From Agrobacterium tumefaciens (GTDB lineage: Bacteria > Pseudomonadota > Alphaproteobacteria > Rhizobiales > Rhizobiaceae), in contig NZ_CP039889.1 in NCBI RefSeq assembly GCF_005221325.1, forward strand, positions 124,001 to 188,000: 64,000 bases of DNA, in the 5' to 3' direction. The position numbers were made by a program, and so were the translations under genes. The notes under the pieces were generated by a model. It made no database searches, was not told the origin of the DNA, and was given only the letters and a program-made list of their open reading frames with translations. Positions 36,814 through 45,985 of the stretch are shown one piece after another. Within the stretch, counting starts at the first letter, position 1; every line of letters begins with the position of its first letter.

Positions 36814-38051
36814 AAACGTTGTGGCGAAAATGCCCTTGTATCGATGGCGGGTTTTTGCCCCGTCAGAAGATCGGCAACGATGCGGGCCGTGCCCGCCGAT
36901 TGCGTCAGCCCCAGATGCCCGTGGCCGAAAGCATAAACCACCCTTGCCGTGTGCCGCGCTTGCCCGATGGCCGGCAGGCTGTCCGGCAGCGACGGACGAA
37001 AGCCCATCCACTGCTTGCCGCCCTCGGTTTTCAGGCCGGGCAGGAAGGCTTTCGCCTTGGCCAGAAGCGCCTCGGAACGGGCGAAATTGGCTGGAAGCTC
37101 CAGCCCGCCCAATTCCACCGCGCCACCGACGCGGATACCAGAGGAAAGCCGGGTGACAACGAAACCATGGCCACCGAAGGTGACCTGCGTGCGCAGATCG
37201 AAAGCGCCTGAAGGCAGGGTGGTATTATACCCCCGTTCGGTTTCCAGCGGAATTTTTTCCCCAAGCGAACGGGCAATGCGATGCGAGAACGCACCGGCCG
37301 CCAGCACTACCCTGCCAGCCTTGCGGGTGCGGCCATCGTGGCTCACCACCTCGACGCCATCTTCCCGTGGTCTGAGAGAAGCGACATCAAGGCATTCGAT
37401 ACGGCCGCCAATGGTGCGGAAATGGTCGGCCAGCGCCTGCGTATAGAACTTGGGATCAGCGATGGAATACCAGCCGGGCGTGAACGTGCCGCAGGTGAAA
37501 CGCGAAGCAATGCCGGGCTGTATCTCGGCCATCTGCTCGGCGTTTAGATGCCCGAACTCGATGCCATGGCGTTCGCGCGCCTTCCAGCCGGGAAGCGAGC
37601 TCTCGAATTCGGCCTCGCTTTCATAGACTTGAAGGTTGCCCTCTTTGCGAAGCATGGCAATGGTGTCGGTCCTTTTAAGAAACGGCTCAAGCTCTGCTTT
37701 GGAAAGGTCCATCAGCGCCGTCTGCGCGGCGGTGGAATTCTCTACGTTGGACGCAGCGCAGGCCCGCCAGAAGCGGAACATCCATGGCGCGATCTTCAGC
37801 GCATAGGCCGGTGGCACGCTGAGTGGCCCCAGCGGATCGATGAGCCATTTCGGCGCTTTCCAGAGAATGCCCGGCGAAGCGAGCGGCAGGATATCGGTGA
37901 AGGCGAAAGCGCCGGCATTGCCTGCCGAAGCGCCCGCAGCCGGTCCCTCGCGATCGATGACCGTGACCGAGAGGCCGCGGCCCTGCGCGGCGATCGCTGC
38001 CGAGAGGCCGACGACGCCGGCCCCTATGACGATGACATCATGTGCAGGCAT
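36810..38051 (-). CDS. FAD-dependent D-amino acid/D-hydroxyproline dehydrogenase (DadA-like)
   Basis: 413 residues. N-terminal dinucleotide-binding motif [19 protein letters not shown] and the DAO-family end [21 protein letters not shown]. Members oxidise D-amino acids and pass electrons to the respiratory chain; in hydroxyproline clusters the homologue oxidises cis-4-hydroxy-D-proline to delta1-pyrroline-4-hydroxy-2-carboxylate. The DapA-family deaminase of this island would take that product further. Start ATG 38051 overlaps the ATPase stop by one base (TAATG), so the gene belongs to the ABC operon. Confidence 0.9.
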   Translation of the reverse strand: MPAHDVIVIGAGVVGLSAAIAAQGRGLSVTVIDREGPAAGASAGNAGAFAFTDILPLASPGILWKAPKWLIDPLGPLSVPPAYALKIAPWMFRFWRACAASNVENSTAAQTALMDLSKAELEPFLKRTDTIAMLRKEGNLQVYESEAEFESSLPGWKARERHGIEFGHLNAEQMAEIQPGIASRFTCGTFTPGWYSIADPKFYTQALADHFRTIGGRIECLDVASLRPREDGVEVVSHDGRTRKAGRVVLAAGAFSHRIARSLGEKIPLETERGYNTTLPSGAFDLRTQVTFGGHGFVVTRLSSGIRVGGAVELGGLELPANFARSEALLAKAKAFLPGLKTEGGKQWMGFRPSLPDSLPAIGQARHTARVVYAFGHGHLGLTQSAGTARIVADLLTGQKPAIDTRAFSPQRF

Positions 38052-38773
38052 TACCGGACGCTCGCCAGGAACTTCTGGGTTTCTGGATGCTGCGGCGCGC
38101 CGAACAGCTGGTCCGGCGTGCCGATTTCCGCCATCACGCCCTGATGGAAGAAGGCGACGCGGTTCGAGACATCGCGAGCGAAGGCCATTTCGTGGGTGAC
38201 ACAGATCATCGTCATGCCTTCATCCGCCAGCATCTTCAGCGTATCGAGCACTTCGCCAACCAGCATCGGATCGAGCGCCGAAGTCACTTCGTCGAACAGC
38301 ATATATTCCGGCGACATGGCAAGTGCGCGGGCAATCGCCATACGCTGCTGCTGGCCGCCCGACATGCGGTTCGGATAGACCTTCAGCTTTTCGGCAAGGC
38401 CGACATGGGTGAGTTGCTTCACCGCGATCTCCTCAGCTTTCTCCTTGGAGATGCCGAGTACCTTGCGCGGCGCCAGCATGACGTTTTCCAGCACCGTCAG
38501 ATGCGGAAAGGCGTTCCATTGCTGGAAGACGATGCCGACCTTGCGGCGCAGCTTGTTAAGGTCAGTCGACTTGGCATGCACTTCCGTGCCGTCGATGACG
38601 ATCTTGCCGCTATCGATCGGCTCTAGGCCGTTGATGCAGGTGAGCAGCGTCGATTTGCCGGAGCCGGAACCGCCGATGATGGTGACGACCTCGCCCTTGT
38701 TGACGGTGAGGTTGATCCCTTTCAGAACCTCCAGCGGGCCGAAGGATTTGCGGACGTTTTCGATCTCAATCAT
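38051..38773 (-). CDS. Amino-acid-type ABC transporter ATP-binding protein (hydroxyproline island)
   Basis: 240 residues, GlnQ-like: Walker A GGSGSGKST, signature MSGGQQQRMAIARAL, Walker B YMLFDEVTSALDPM. Overlaps the preceding permease by 8 bases and the following oxidase by one. Confidence 0.94.
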   Translation of the reverse strand: MIEIENVRKSFGPLEVLKGINLTVNKGEVVTIIGGSGSGKSTLLTCINGLEPIDSGKIVIDGTEVHAKSTDLNKLRRKVGIVFQQWNAFPHLTVLENVMLAPRKVLGISKEKAEEIAVKQLTHVGLAEKLKVYPNRMSGGQQQRMAIARALAMSPEYMLFDEVTSALDPMLVGEVLDTLKMLADEGMTMICVTHEMAFARDVSNRVAFFHQGVMAEIGTPDQLFGAPQHPETQKFLASVR

Positions 38774-39419
38774 TGGGGGACCACCGTCTTTCGAGATACC
38801 CGCCGAAACGGGCGATGGGGAAGCTGATAAGGAAATAGATGGCGCCGCAGATCATCAGGATGGTCAGCGGTTCCTGCAGGCGGGTCACGAGGATCTGCGA
38901 GGCGCGCAGAAGCTCGATGAGGCCGAGCCACAGGACGAGGGCCGAATCTTTCATGACACCGAGCGTCAGCCCGATCCACGAGGGCAGCGACACGCGGGTG
39001 GCGAGCGGCAGCACGATGTAACGCATGTCCTGCGACCAAGTCATGCCGAGCGACCGGCAGGCGCGGCGCGTATTGGACGGCACGGCGCCGATGCCGCCGC
39101 GCACGATCTCGGTGCAATAGGCCGCCGTATAAAGCGACAGCACCACGCAGGAGGTGGTGAAAGGCGGCCAGCCGAGCTTGGCGATCGACTGGAAGGCATT
39201 GCCGAGCACCAACTGGATGAGCAGCGGCACGGAGCGGAAAATATCCAGAACGAAGGTCAGCGGCAGCGACCAGTAAGGGCCGAACTGGAAACGGATGATG
39301 CCGAAGATGATCCCCATGATGGTGCCTGCCGTCACGGCAACGGCGGTGACGGCAAGCGTCATGCCGGCACCCTTGGCCAGGAAGGCGAGATCACTCCAGG
39401 TGAGAGCGGTTTCAAACAT
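38766..39419 (-). CDS. Amino-acid-type ABC transporter permease
   Basis: 217 residues, about five membrane segments, EAA-type loop RACRSLGMTWSQDMRYIVLPLA. Second of two permeases; ends inside the ATPase start. Confidence 0.92.
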   Translation of the reverse strand: MFETALTWSDLAFLAKGAGMTLAVTAVAVTAGTIMGIIFGIIRFQFGPYWSLPLTFVLDIFRSVPLLIQLVLGNAFQSIAKLGWPPFTTSCVVLSLYTAAYCTEIVRGGIGAVPSNTRRACRSLGMTWSQDMRYIVLPLATRVSLPSWIGLTLGVMKDSALVLWLGLIELLRASQILVTRLQEPLTILMICGAIYFLISFPIARFGGYLERRWSPND

Positions 39420-39431
39420 GGCTCACCTCTC

Positions 39432-40097
39432 TCAGTAACGGAACAGACGCGCGGCCAGCAATCTGGCGGCGAGCGTGACGATCTTGGCGATCACGTAATA
39501 GATGACCGCGGCGAGCGCGAAGAATTCGAAGGTGCGGAACGAGCGCGCATTGAGCGCCTGCGTCACACCGGCGAGATCCGTATTCATGCCAACCGTGACA
39601 CCGAGCGAGGTCATCAGGATCGCCCAGACCATCTGGTTGGTGGCCGGCAGGAACGCAACGCGCAGCATCTGCGGCAGAATGATGAGCCGGAAGGTCTGCA
39701 TCGAGGTCATGCCGAGCGAACGACCCGACCGCGTCTGCGTGTCCGGTATCGCTTTCAGGGCGCCGCGGAAATTTTCCGCGAGATAACCGGCATTGTTGAA
39801 GGCGATGCCGACCAGAAGTGCTGTATAGGGGCTGAGGTGAATGCCGAAATTGCCGAGCCCGAAATGGGCCATGTAAATCTGGAACAGCGCCGGCGTGTTG
39901 CGGGCGATTTCTACCCAGACGGAGGCGAGAGCCCCGAGAATGCGGTTGCCGGAGAGCCGGAACAGCGTCAGCACGATGGCGAAGGTCAGGCCGATCACCA
40001 TCGACAGAATGGCGATCTGCAGCGTTACCACCGCACCGTCCAGAAGCTGCGGCAAAGCCTTCAGCGCCTGATTCCAGTGGAATGTATAATTGAACAT
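39432..40097 (-). CDS. Amino-acid-type ABC transporter permease
   Basis: 221 residues, five membrane segments, EAA-type loop TRSGRSLGMTSMQTFRLIILPQ. ATG 40097 begins MFNYTFHWNQAL, the usual start for this family; the frame upstream (to 40139) overlaps the hairpin after the binding-protein gene. Confidence 0.91.
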   Translation of the reverse strand: MFNYTFHWNQALKALPQLLDGAVVTLQIAILSMVIGLTFAIVLTLFRLSGNRILGALASVWVEIARNTPALFQIYMAHFGLGNFGIHLSPYTALLVGIAFNNAGYLAENFRGALKAIPDTQTRSGRSLGMTSMQTFRLIILPQMLRVAFLPATNQMVWAILMTSLGVTVGMNTDLAGVTQALNARSFRTFEFFALAAVIYYVIAKIVTLAARLLAARLFRY

Positions 40098-40125
40098 GAA
40101 GCGTCCCGCCTTTTCAGAAACGATC

Positions 40126-40154
40126 AACGGCGCGATCATTTTGACCGCGCCGTT
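40126..40154 (-). other. Intercistronic hairpin after the binding-protein gene
   Basis: AACGGCGCG (40126-40134) pairs perfectly with CGCGCCGTT (40146-40154), 11-base loop, 15 bases after the binding-protein stop. Probable mRNA-stabilising or attenuating element. Confidence 0.6.
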
Positions 40155-40169
40155 TACGAAAAGTCCTGA

Positions 40170-40976
40170 TCAGCGATAAACGCCGTTGACGGTGAGCGAG
40201 GGAACCTCGCCGCCAACCCATTTCTTGTAGAGTTCGGCGTAACGGCCGGTGCGAACCTGCTGGTTGATGAAGAGGTTCAGGTAGTTGATGAAGCCGTATT
40301 CGTCACGGTTGGTGAAGAGCGCGACATAATCGATGTCGTAAGGCGCCTTGCCGACGACCGAGATGCCGGTGAACTTGCCGCCCTTAACGTTGGACTGCGC
40401 AACCGTCGAGGTGGAAACCGTGGCGTCGATCTGGCCCTGGCTGAGAGCGAGGAACACATCTGCCTGCGTCTGGTACGGACGGAATTCGCCTACGCCCCAT
40501 TCCTTGACCGACTTTTCAAGCGCTATGGCTTCGAAGGTGCCGGCGGTTGCGCCAACCGTCTTGCCCTTCATGTCCTCAAAGGACTTGATACCCGACTTGT
40601 CGTTGGCGGTAACGGCCATTTCGAAGGCGAAGTAAGGCACGGTCATGCCGACGGTCTTGGCGCGCTCCAGCGTATCGGAGGTCGAGGCAACACCGACATC
40701 CACGCGGCCGGACATCAGCGCCGGAATACGCTCCGGGAACGGCGTTTCGACGATTTCAGCCGTGACGCCCAGCGCCTTGGCGAGGTCGTTGCAATAATCG
40801 ACGTCGAATCCGATCGGATTGTTCGCGTCATCACGCGCACCCATCGGCGGGAAGTCGAGCACGACGGCGCAACGCAGGGTGCCGGACGAAATAATGTCGT
40901 CAAGCTTGTCGGCCTTGGCCGGGGTGATAGCGGAAGTAGCGGCCAAGAGGCCGGCGAAAATGACCGATTTTTTCAT
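40170..40976 (-). CDS. ABC transporter substrate-binding protein, family 3 (hydroxyproline island)
   Basis: 268 residues. Sec signal MKKSVIFAGLLAATSAITPAKA and SBP_bac_3 blocks (AVVLDFPPMGARDDANNPIGFDVDYCNDLAKAL, VGATAGTFEA). First gene of the operon binding protein-permease-permease-ATPase-DadA-like. The position among hydroxyproline enzymes suggests a hydroxyproline isomer as ligand (inference). Confidence 0.92.
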   Translation of the reverse strand: MKKSVIFAGLLAATSAITPAKADKLDDIISSGTLRCAVVLDFPPMGARDDANNPIGFDVDYCNDLAKALGVTAEIVETPFPERIPALMSGRVDVGVASTSDTLERAKTVGMTVPYFAFEMAVTANDKSGIKSFEDMKGKTVGATAGTFEAIALEKSVKEWGVGEFRPYQTQADVFLALSQGQIDATVSTSTVAQSNVKGGKFTGISVVGKAPYDIDYVALFTNRDEYGFINYLNLFINQQVRTGRYAELYKKWVGGEVPSLTVNGVYR

Positions 40977-41064
40977 TCTTTATTTGCTCCCAGAATTGGT
41001 CTGCCCTTGAAGGCGAGGCCACTATTTCCCCATGACAGCGATAAATCAATATAAAAATACAATG

Positions 41065-41073
41065 AGTATACAA
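41065..41073. promoter_or_regulatory. Candidate operator AGTATACAA upstream of the binding-protein gene
   Basis: AGTATACAA is the exact reverse complement of TTGTATACT found 170 bases away before the Ldh2-type gene, and identical to 13153-13161. GTATAC-centred palindromes are common sites of GntR regulators. Located in the AT-rich 314-base divergent gap 40977-41290. Confidence 0.45.
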
Positions 41074-41240
41074 AAAGAATTTTTTTGCATGTGCGAACGA
41101 ATGAGGTTTGTTAAGCGAGCTGGAAGAAAAACTGTGCGTGGGACAACGTCGGGCTATGTCGCATTCGCCCTTTCCGGCTGAGCGTCGATTTGCACTTGCT
41201 TGTGCGGCTTACCAAAAGACACGTTGCATTACTCCCGCCT

Positions 41241-41249
41241 TTGTATACT
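41241..41249. promoter_or_regulatory. Candidate operator TTGTATACT upstream of the Ldh2-type gene
   Basis: Near-palindrome centred on GTATAC, 42 bases before the start codon, in the same divergent gap as the matching site at 41065-41073. Confidence 0.45.
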
Positions 41250-41290
41250 TTATGTATTCAAAATGTGCGAGCCCGTATCGGAGGACTATG

Positions 41291-42328
41291 ATGAACGACA
41301 CGACCACCTTGACCATTGAGGCGCTTTTCCAGCGGGTCGAGTCGATTTTCCGCCGGGCTGGACTGAATGCCGTGCAGTCGGGAGCGCTGGCACGCGTCAT
41401 CACCGCCGGCGAGCGGGACGCCTGCAAATCGCATGGCATTTACCGCATCGAAGGCGCGCTTCGCACGGTCAAGGCCGGCAAGGTGAAGCCCGATGCGATA
41501 CCGGAGGTGGCGGAGGACGACGGCACGGCCATTGTGAAGGTCAATGCCATGGGCGGTTTCGCCAACCCCGCCTTCGAGCTTGGCCTGCCGGTTCTGGCGG
41601 AGCGCGCGAAACGCCTGGGCGTCGCCGCACTCGTCATCAATGACTGCACGCATTTTTCGGCACTTTGGCCCGAGGTCGAGGGACTGACCTCGAACGGACT
41701 GGCAGGGCTTGTGATGTGCCCGAGCTATTCCACCGTCGCACCGACAGGTGGAACCAAGCCGCTGCTCGGCACCAACCCCTTTGCCTTCGGCTGGCCGCGC
41801 AAGGACACGTCGCCTTACGTCTTTGATTTCGCGACATCCGTTGCCGCCCGTGGCGAGATAGAACTGCACCGGCGCGCGGGAAAACCCTTGCCGGAAGGAT
41901 GGGCGGTGGATGCCGAGGGCAACCCGACCACCGAACCCGAGGCGGCGCTTGCCGGCGCCATGCTTCCCTTTGGCGGCCATAAGGGTTCGGCCATCGGCAC
42001 CATGATCGAGCTTCTCGCCGGAATCATGATCGGCGATCTCACCAGCCCCGAAGTGCTCGATTATCTCGGCACCACCACGCTTGCGCCTTTCCATGGCGAA
42101 TTGATCGTTGCCTTCTCCCCGGAAGCCTTCGCCAAGGGGCGTCCGGGCGACCCCTTCCAGCGCGCCGAAATGCTGTTCGACGCCATTATCGGCCAGGGCG
42201 CCCGCCTGCCCTCCGGCCGCCGCTTTGCCGCCCGCGCGAAATCCGAGAGCGAAGGCGTTACGCTTTCCGCTGCGGAAATGGCCGGCCTCGACCGGCTGCT
42301 GGAAAAGGGGCTGGATGCGGTCTCCTGA
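41291..42328 (+). CDS. Ldh2/MdhB-family NAD(P)H oxidoreductase, probable delta1-pyrroline-2-carboxylate reductase
   Basis: 345 residues of the malate/L-lactate (Ldh2) dehydrogenase family, which includes ketimine reductases such as DpkA. Seen: CKSHGIYRI, GTNPFAFGWP, FDFATSVAARGEI and GGHKGSAIGTMIELLAGIM. In this island it could reduce delta1-pyrroline-2-carboxylate, the AcnX product, to L-proline. GGAGG precedes two adjacent ATGs; the second (41291) has the better spacing. The upstream frame to 41108 is spacer. Confidence 0.85.
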   Translation: MNDTTTLTIEALFQRVESIFRRAGLNAVQSGALARVITAGERDACKSHGIYRIEGALRTVKAGKVKPDAIPEVAEDDGTAIVKVNAMGGFANPAFELGLPVLAERAKRLGVAALVINDCTHFSALWPEVEGLTSNGLAGLVMCPSYSTVAPTGGTKPLLGTNPFAFGWPRKDTSPYVFDFATSVAARGEIELHRRAGKPLPEGWAVDAEGNPTTEPEAALAGAMLPFGGHKGSAIGTMIELLAGIMIGDLTSPEVLDYLGTTTLAPFHGELIVAFSPEAFAKGRPGDPFQRAEMLFDAIIGQGARLPSGRRFAARAKSESEGVTLSAAEMAGLDRLLEKGLDAVS

Positions 42329-42396
42329 CCGCGTTGAGGATCGGAAATGAAATAGGCCCGCAGATGAAGGCCTTAAGGAATGTCAGCGTCGGAAAA

Positions 42397-42520
42397 CCTC
42401 TCCTCCGTCGTGCCGGACTAGATCCGACATCCAGCCACGGCGCGTCTGCGCCGTGAAAGGACTCTCTTGCGATCAAGGACTTGATCGCGCTTGACCCCGG
42501 AACAGGTCCGGGGTGACGGA
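42397..42520. repeat. Mosaic palindromic repeat, copy A
   Basis: About 120 bases made of four short inverted repeats in a row: around CGGACTAGATCCG, CACGGCGCGTCTGCGCCGTG, GCGATCAAGGACTTGATCGC and ACCCCGGAACAGGTCCGGGGT. The reverse complement of the segment 53191-53312 matches it with only scattered differences (roughly 85 percent identity by eye). It lies between convergent genes. Confidence 0.75.
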
Positions 42521-42564
42521 GTGCGGATGCTAAGACTTCGCGGAAAAAAGCGGCGTCAGCAACA

Positions 42565-42590
42565 TTTAGGCCCGCAAATGCGGGCCTAAA
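42565..42590. terminator. Bidirectional terminator-like hairpin
   Basis: TTTAGGCCCGC (42565-42575) and GCGGGCCTAAA (42580-42590) form a perfect 11-bp stem with a 4-base loop, between the convergent Ldh2-type and DapA-family genes. Confidence 0.65.
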
Positions 42591-42607
42591 CGCATAGCAG
42601 CGATTCC

Positions 42608-43573
42608 TCAGGCAGCCTTGCAGGCCTGCACCGCGCCCGGAAGCTTGCTCCAGTCGGCATACCAGCTGTTGAACAGCTTGAACTGCGCTTCGACATAACC
42701 ACGCTGGCTGTCCGTCAGAGCATCGGTTTCGTTGAAGTGCAGCGTGTATTCCTTGTCGCCCTTCAGCACCATCATGTGCTTGAAATAGAGAACCAGATCC
42801 GGGCCTTCATCGAAGGAGGAGAGCACGGCGAGCGCCTGCTCCAGCTCCAGTGCGCGAGCGCGGGCATCCGCGTCACCCTTGGCGGCGGCCTGCGACAACT
42901 TGCAGAGATGAATGACTTCCTTCGGCAGCACATTGCCGATGCCGGTGATGGCGCCAGTTGCGCCGCAATTGACGAATCCGTGCACAACGGCGGTATCGAC
43001 ACCGATCATCAGGGTCACTTCGTCATCACGGCTGGTGATGTTTTCAGCGGCATAACGCATATCGGCAGGGCCGCCGAATTCCTTGAAGCCGACGAGATTC
43101 TTGTGCTCGGCGCGCAGCGCGAAGAAGAGATCGGCGCGGGTGGCGAAACCGTAATAGGGGCTGTTGTAGATGACGGCCGGAATTTCAGGGGCAGCGGAAA
43201 GAATGGCCTTGAAGTGGGCCTTCTGGGCGGCGATGACCGAACCGCGCGACAGAACGCGCGGAATGACCATCAGGCCCTTGGCGCCAACCTTCTGGGCATG
43301 GGCAGCGTGCGCCACGGCAGATGCCGTGTTGACCGCGCCGGTGCCGACGATAACAGGGATGCCGGCCTTCACCAGACGCTCCACGCCTTCCATGCGCTGC
43401 TCGTCGGTGAGCAGCGGCCAGTCGCCCATCGAGCCGCAATAAACGACGGCGGACATGCCATCGGCGATCAGCTCTTTGCCCTTGCGGACAAGTGCATCGA
43501 AATCAGGGGTGCGGTCTTGCCTGCACGGGGTCATCAAGGCGGGGATCACGCCGGAAAAAATGCTGGCCGTCAT
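42608..43573 (-). CDS. DapA-family delta1-pyrroline-4-hydroxy-2-carboxylate deaminase
   Basis: 321 residues, class I aldolase barrel. Schiff-base Lys in LVGFKEFGG and Tyr in VIYNSPYYG are present; the TTGE loop of DapA is replaced by GSMGDW, which argues against lysine biosynthesis. The sequence fits the deaminase that converts delta1-pyrroline-4-hydroxy-2-carboxylate to alpha-ketoglutarate semialdehyde in hydroxyproline degradation, matching the DadA-like oxidase of the island. The next enzyme (ketoglutarate semialdehyde dehydrogenase) is not in the window. The GntR gene is directly upstream on the same strand. Confidence 0.88.
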   Translation of the reverse strand: MTASIFSGVIPALMTPCRQDRTPDFDALVRKGKELIADGMSAVVYCGSMGDWPLLTDEQRMEGVERLVKAGIPVIVGTGAVNTASAVAHAAHAQKVGAKGLMVIPRVLSRGSVIAAQKAHFKAILSAAPEIPAVIYNSPYYGFATRADLFFALRAEHKNLVGFKEFGGPADMRYAAENITSRDDEVTLMIGVDTAVVHGFVNCGATGAITGIGNVLPKEVIHLCKLSQAAAKGDADARARALELEQALAVLSSFDEGPDLVLYFKHMMVLKGDKEYTLHFNETDALTDSQRGYVEAQFKLFNSWYADWSKLPGAVQACKAA

Positions 43574-43660
43574 TATTAGCTCCTAAGGCACATGGTTCTC
43601 AGGAATGGACGCAGCAATGCGCCACCCTTTCAACAAGGACATTACTATCTTGTATTTTAT

Positions 43661-43670
43661 TTGTCGACAA
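43661..43670. promoter_or_regulatory. Palindromic operator TTGTCGACAA before the deaminase gene
   Basis: Perfect 10-bp palindrome in the 109-base gap between the GntR stop and the deaminase start; ATCGACA follows at 43674. A nine-of-ten copy lies in the GntR gene's own promoter (44395-44404). Confidence 0.5.
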
Positions 43671-43682
43671 GAAATCGACAAG

Positions 43683-44381
43683 CTACAGACTTATTTCCAG
43701 CCGCTCATTTCGCACCAGCAGTTTCTGCACCTGACGCACGATCTGTTCGGCATGTTCGCGTGCCAGTTTTTCGGAAAGAGCGATATCGCGCGCGGCAATG
43801 GCCGAAATCATTTCTTCGTGGTCATCGACAAAACGTTTAGGCAGACGATCCTCGTAGGACTGGTAATAAAGCCGCAGAATGCGACGCCCTTCGTCCAGCA
43901 GGCGTTTGAAAAGGCTGGTGAAATAGGGGTTGCGGCCGGCCTCGGCGATGGCAAGGTGAAGGGCGGCGTTGGTGGAAATCATCGCCAGCGCATTCTGCTC
44001 TTCCACCGCAACGGCAAATTCCGCATTATGCGCCCGGATGCCGGCCAGATCTTCCGGACGGTGATATTGCGCGGCAAGCTGCGTGGTGACCCGGTACATC
44101 AGCACCAGCGCATCGAAATAGGTGTGCATGTTGAGGAAATCGATATTCGACACCATGGTCGAGCGGTTCGGCAGCGTATCGATCAGCCCCTCGCCCGAAA
44201 GCCTGACCAGGGCCTCACGGATCGGCGTGCGCGACATCTTGAATCGTTCGGCAAGTTGGACCTCATCGATGGGGCTGCCTGGCGGCAGCACCAGATCGAG
44301 AATCTCGTCGCGCAGCAGATCATAGACCATCTTCACGCCGGAGCCGCGCTTGCGCTCGGCAGAAGCAATTATATCCGTCAT
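43683..44381 (-). CDS. GntR-family transcriptional regulator of the hydroxyproline island
   Basis: 232 residues. GntR winged helix (about 18-85: SPIDEVQLAERFKMSRTPIREALVRL) and FCD domain (ALHLAIAEAGRNPYF, VDDHEEMISAIAARD, REHAEQI). ATG 44381 follows GAGGG; the frame upstream to 44492 is promoter. The TTGTCGACA sites before it and before the deaminase suggest autoregulation and control of the downstream gene. Confidence 0.9.
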   Translation of the reverse strand: MTDIIASAERKRGSGVKMVYDLLRDEILDLVLPPGSPIDEVQLAERFKMSRTPIREALVRLSGEGLIDTLPNRSTMVSNIDFLNMHTYFDALVLMYRVTTQLAAQYHRPEDLAGIRAHNAEFAVAVEEQNALAMISTNAALHLAIAEAGRNPYFTSLFKRLLDEGRRILRLYYQSYEDRLPKRFVDDHEEMISAIAARDIALSEKLAREHAEQIVRQVQKLLVRNERLEISL

Positions 44382-44394
44382 CACCAAATCCCTC

Positions 44395-44404
44395 TTGTCG
44401 ACAT
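44395..44404. promoter_or_regulatory. Candidate operator TTGTCGACAT before the GntR gene
   Basis: Differs by one base from the palindrome at 43661-43670 and lies 14 bases upstream of the GntR start codon, in the AT-rich leader. Confidence 0.4.
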
Positions 44405-44490
44405 AAAGAGTACTATTATATTTTTTCGTTATCAACGCCGCGCGGTCGCTCTGCCTCCTCGAATGGCGGAATAATTGTTCAAAAACAACC

Positions 44491-44525
44491 AAAAGCCGTC
44501 GCGGAAATTACCCGCGGCGGCTTTT
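44491..44525 (-). terminator. Rho-independent terminator of the ftsZ1-like gene
   Basis: AAAAGCCGTCGCGG (44491-44504) pairs with CCGCGGCGGCTTTT (44512-44525), 14 pairs with one G-T. On the minus strand it is followed by GGTTGTTTTTG. It lies 120 bases past the ftsZ1-like stop. Confidence 0.75.
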
Positions 44526-44644
44526 AATCATTCTGTTTGTGGCGTGGATGCCTCTTATGCGGCATTCGCTGCGGAAGCGCGACCTATAAGAGCGCTAGGA
44601 GCCTGCACCTTGTTGCCTTCCCCGGTGCGAGAAGGAACACGGCA

Positions 44645-45607
<963 letters not shown>

Positions 45608-45985
45608 CGTCTTATTCTCTTTCTAAACTCATAGGGTCCGGCGCCGTTTTTGATTGCGGCACGCGAATGATCGGCAAAGCCCCAGCGCCTCTGCCCCGAC
45701 AGGAGAAGAAGGCTGTAACACTTTGAATTTTCATGCCAGCCTATTGCGCCAGAATGGCGAAAGACTGGCGTTCCAGGGGGCGAAAGATGCTCCACGGTGA
45801 GGTTCTCCGACCCCTTACCCGGATGAAAACCGAACCGAATCAACTGCTTCGCTATAGAGTGGTGATAGCCGAAAAGGCACGCCGTTTACACTCCATTCAC
45901 TATGTTTATCTCACTTTGGAACGAGTTGCGCTAAGAAGTGTTTGCTTGCCGACCGCGCTGAGGCGCACGGAATGGAGGCAGGCAT
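45608..45985. other. Gene-free region with a possible EcfG-type promoter
   Basis: No convincing gene in 378 bases. It should contain the ftsZ1-like promoter (minus strand). GGAAC at 45918-45922, 16 bases, then TGTT at 45939-45942 resembles the general-stress sigma factor EcfG/RpoE2 promoter (GGAAC-N16/17-CGTT) in the direction of the receiver gene. Confidence 0.4.

Noticed and set aside
36700..37011. N-terminal extension of aconitase X
   Set aside because: Passes through the palindromic repeat and the next gene; the family start and ribosome site are at 36699.
42397..42520. CRISPR-like array in the mosaic repeat
   Set aside because: The internal palindromes differ from one another and there are no regular spacers; no cas genes are present.
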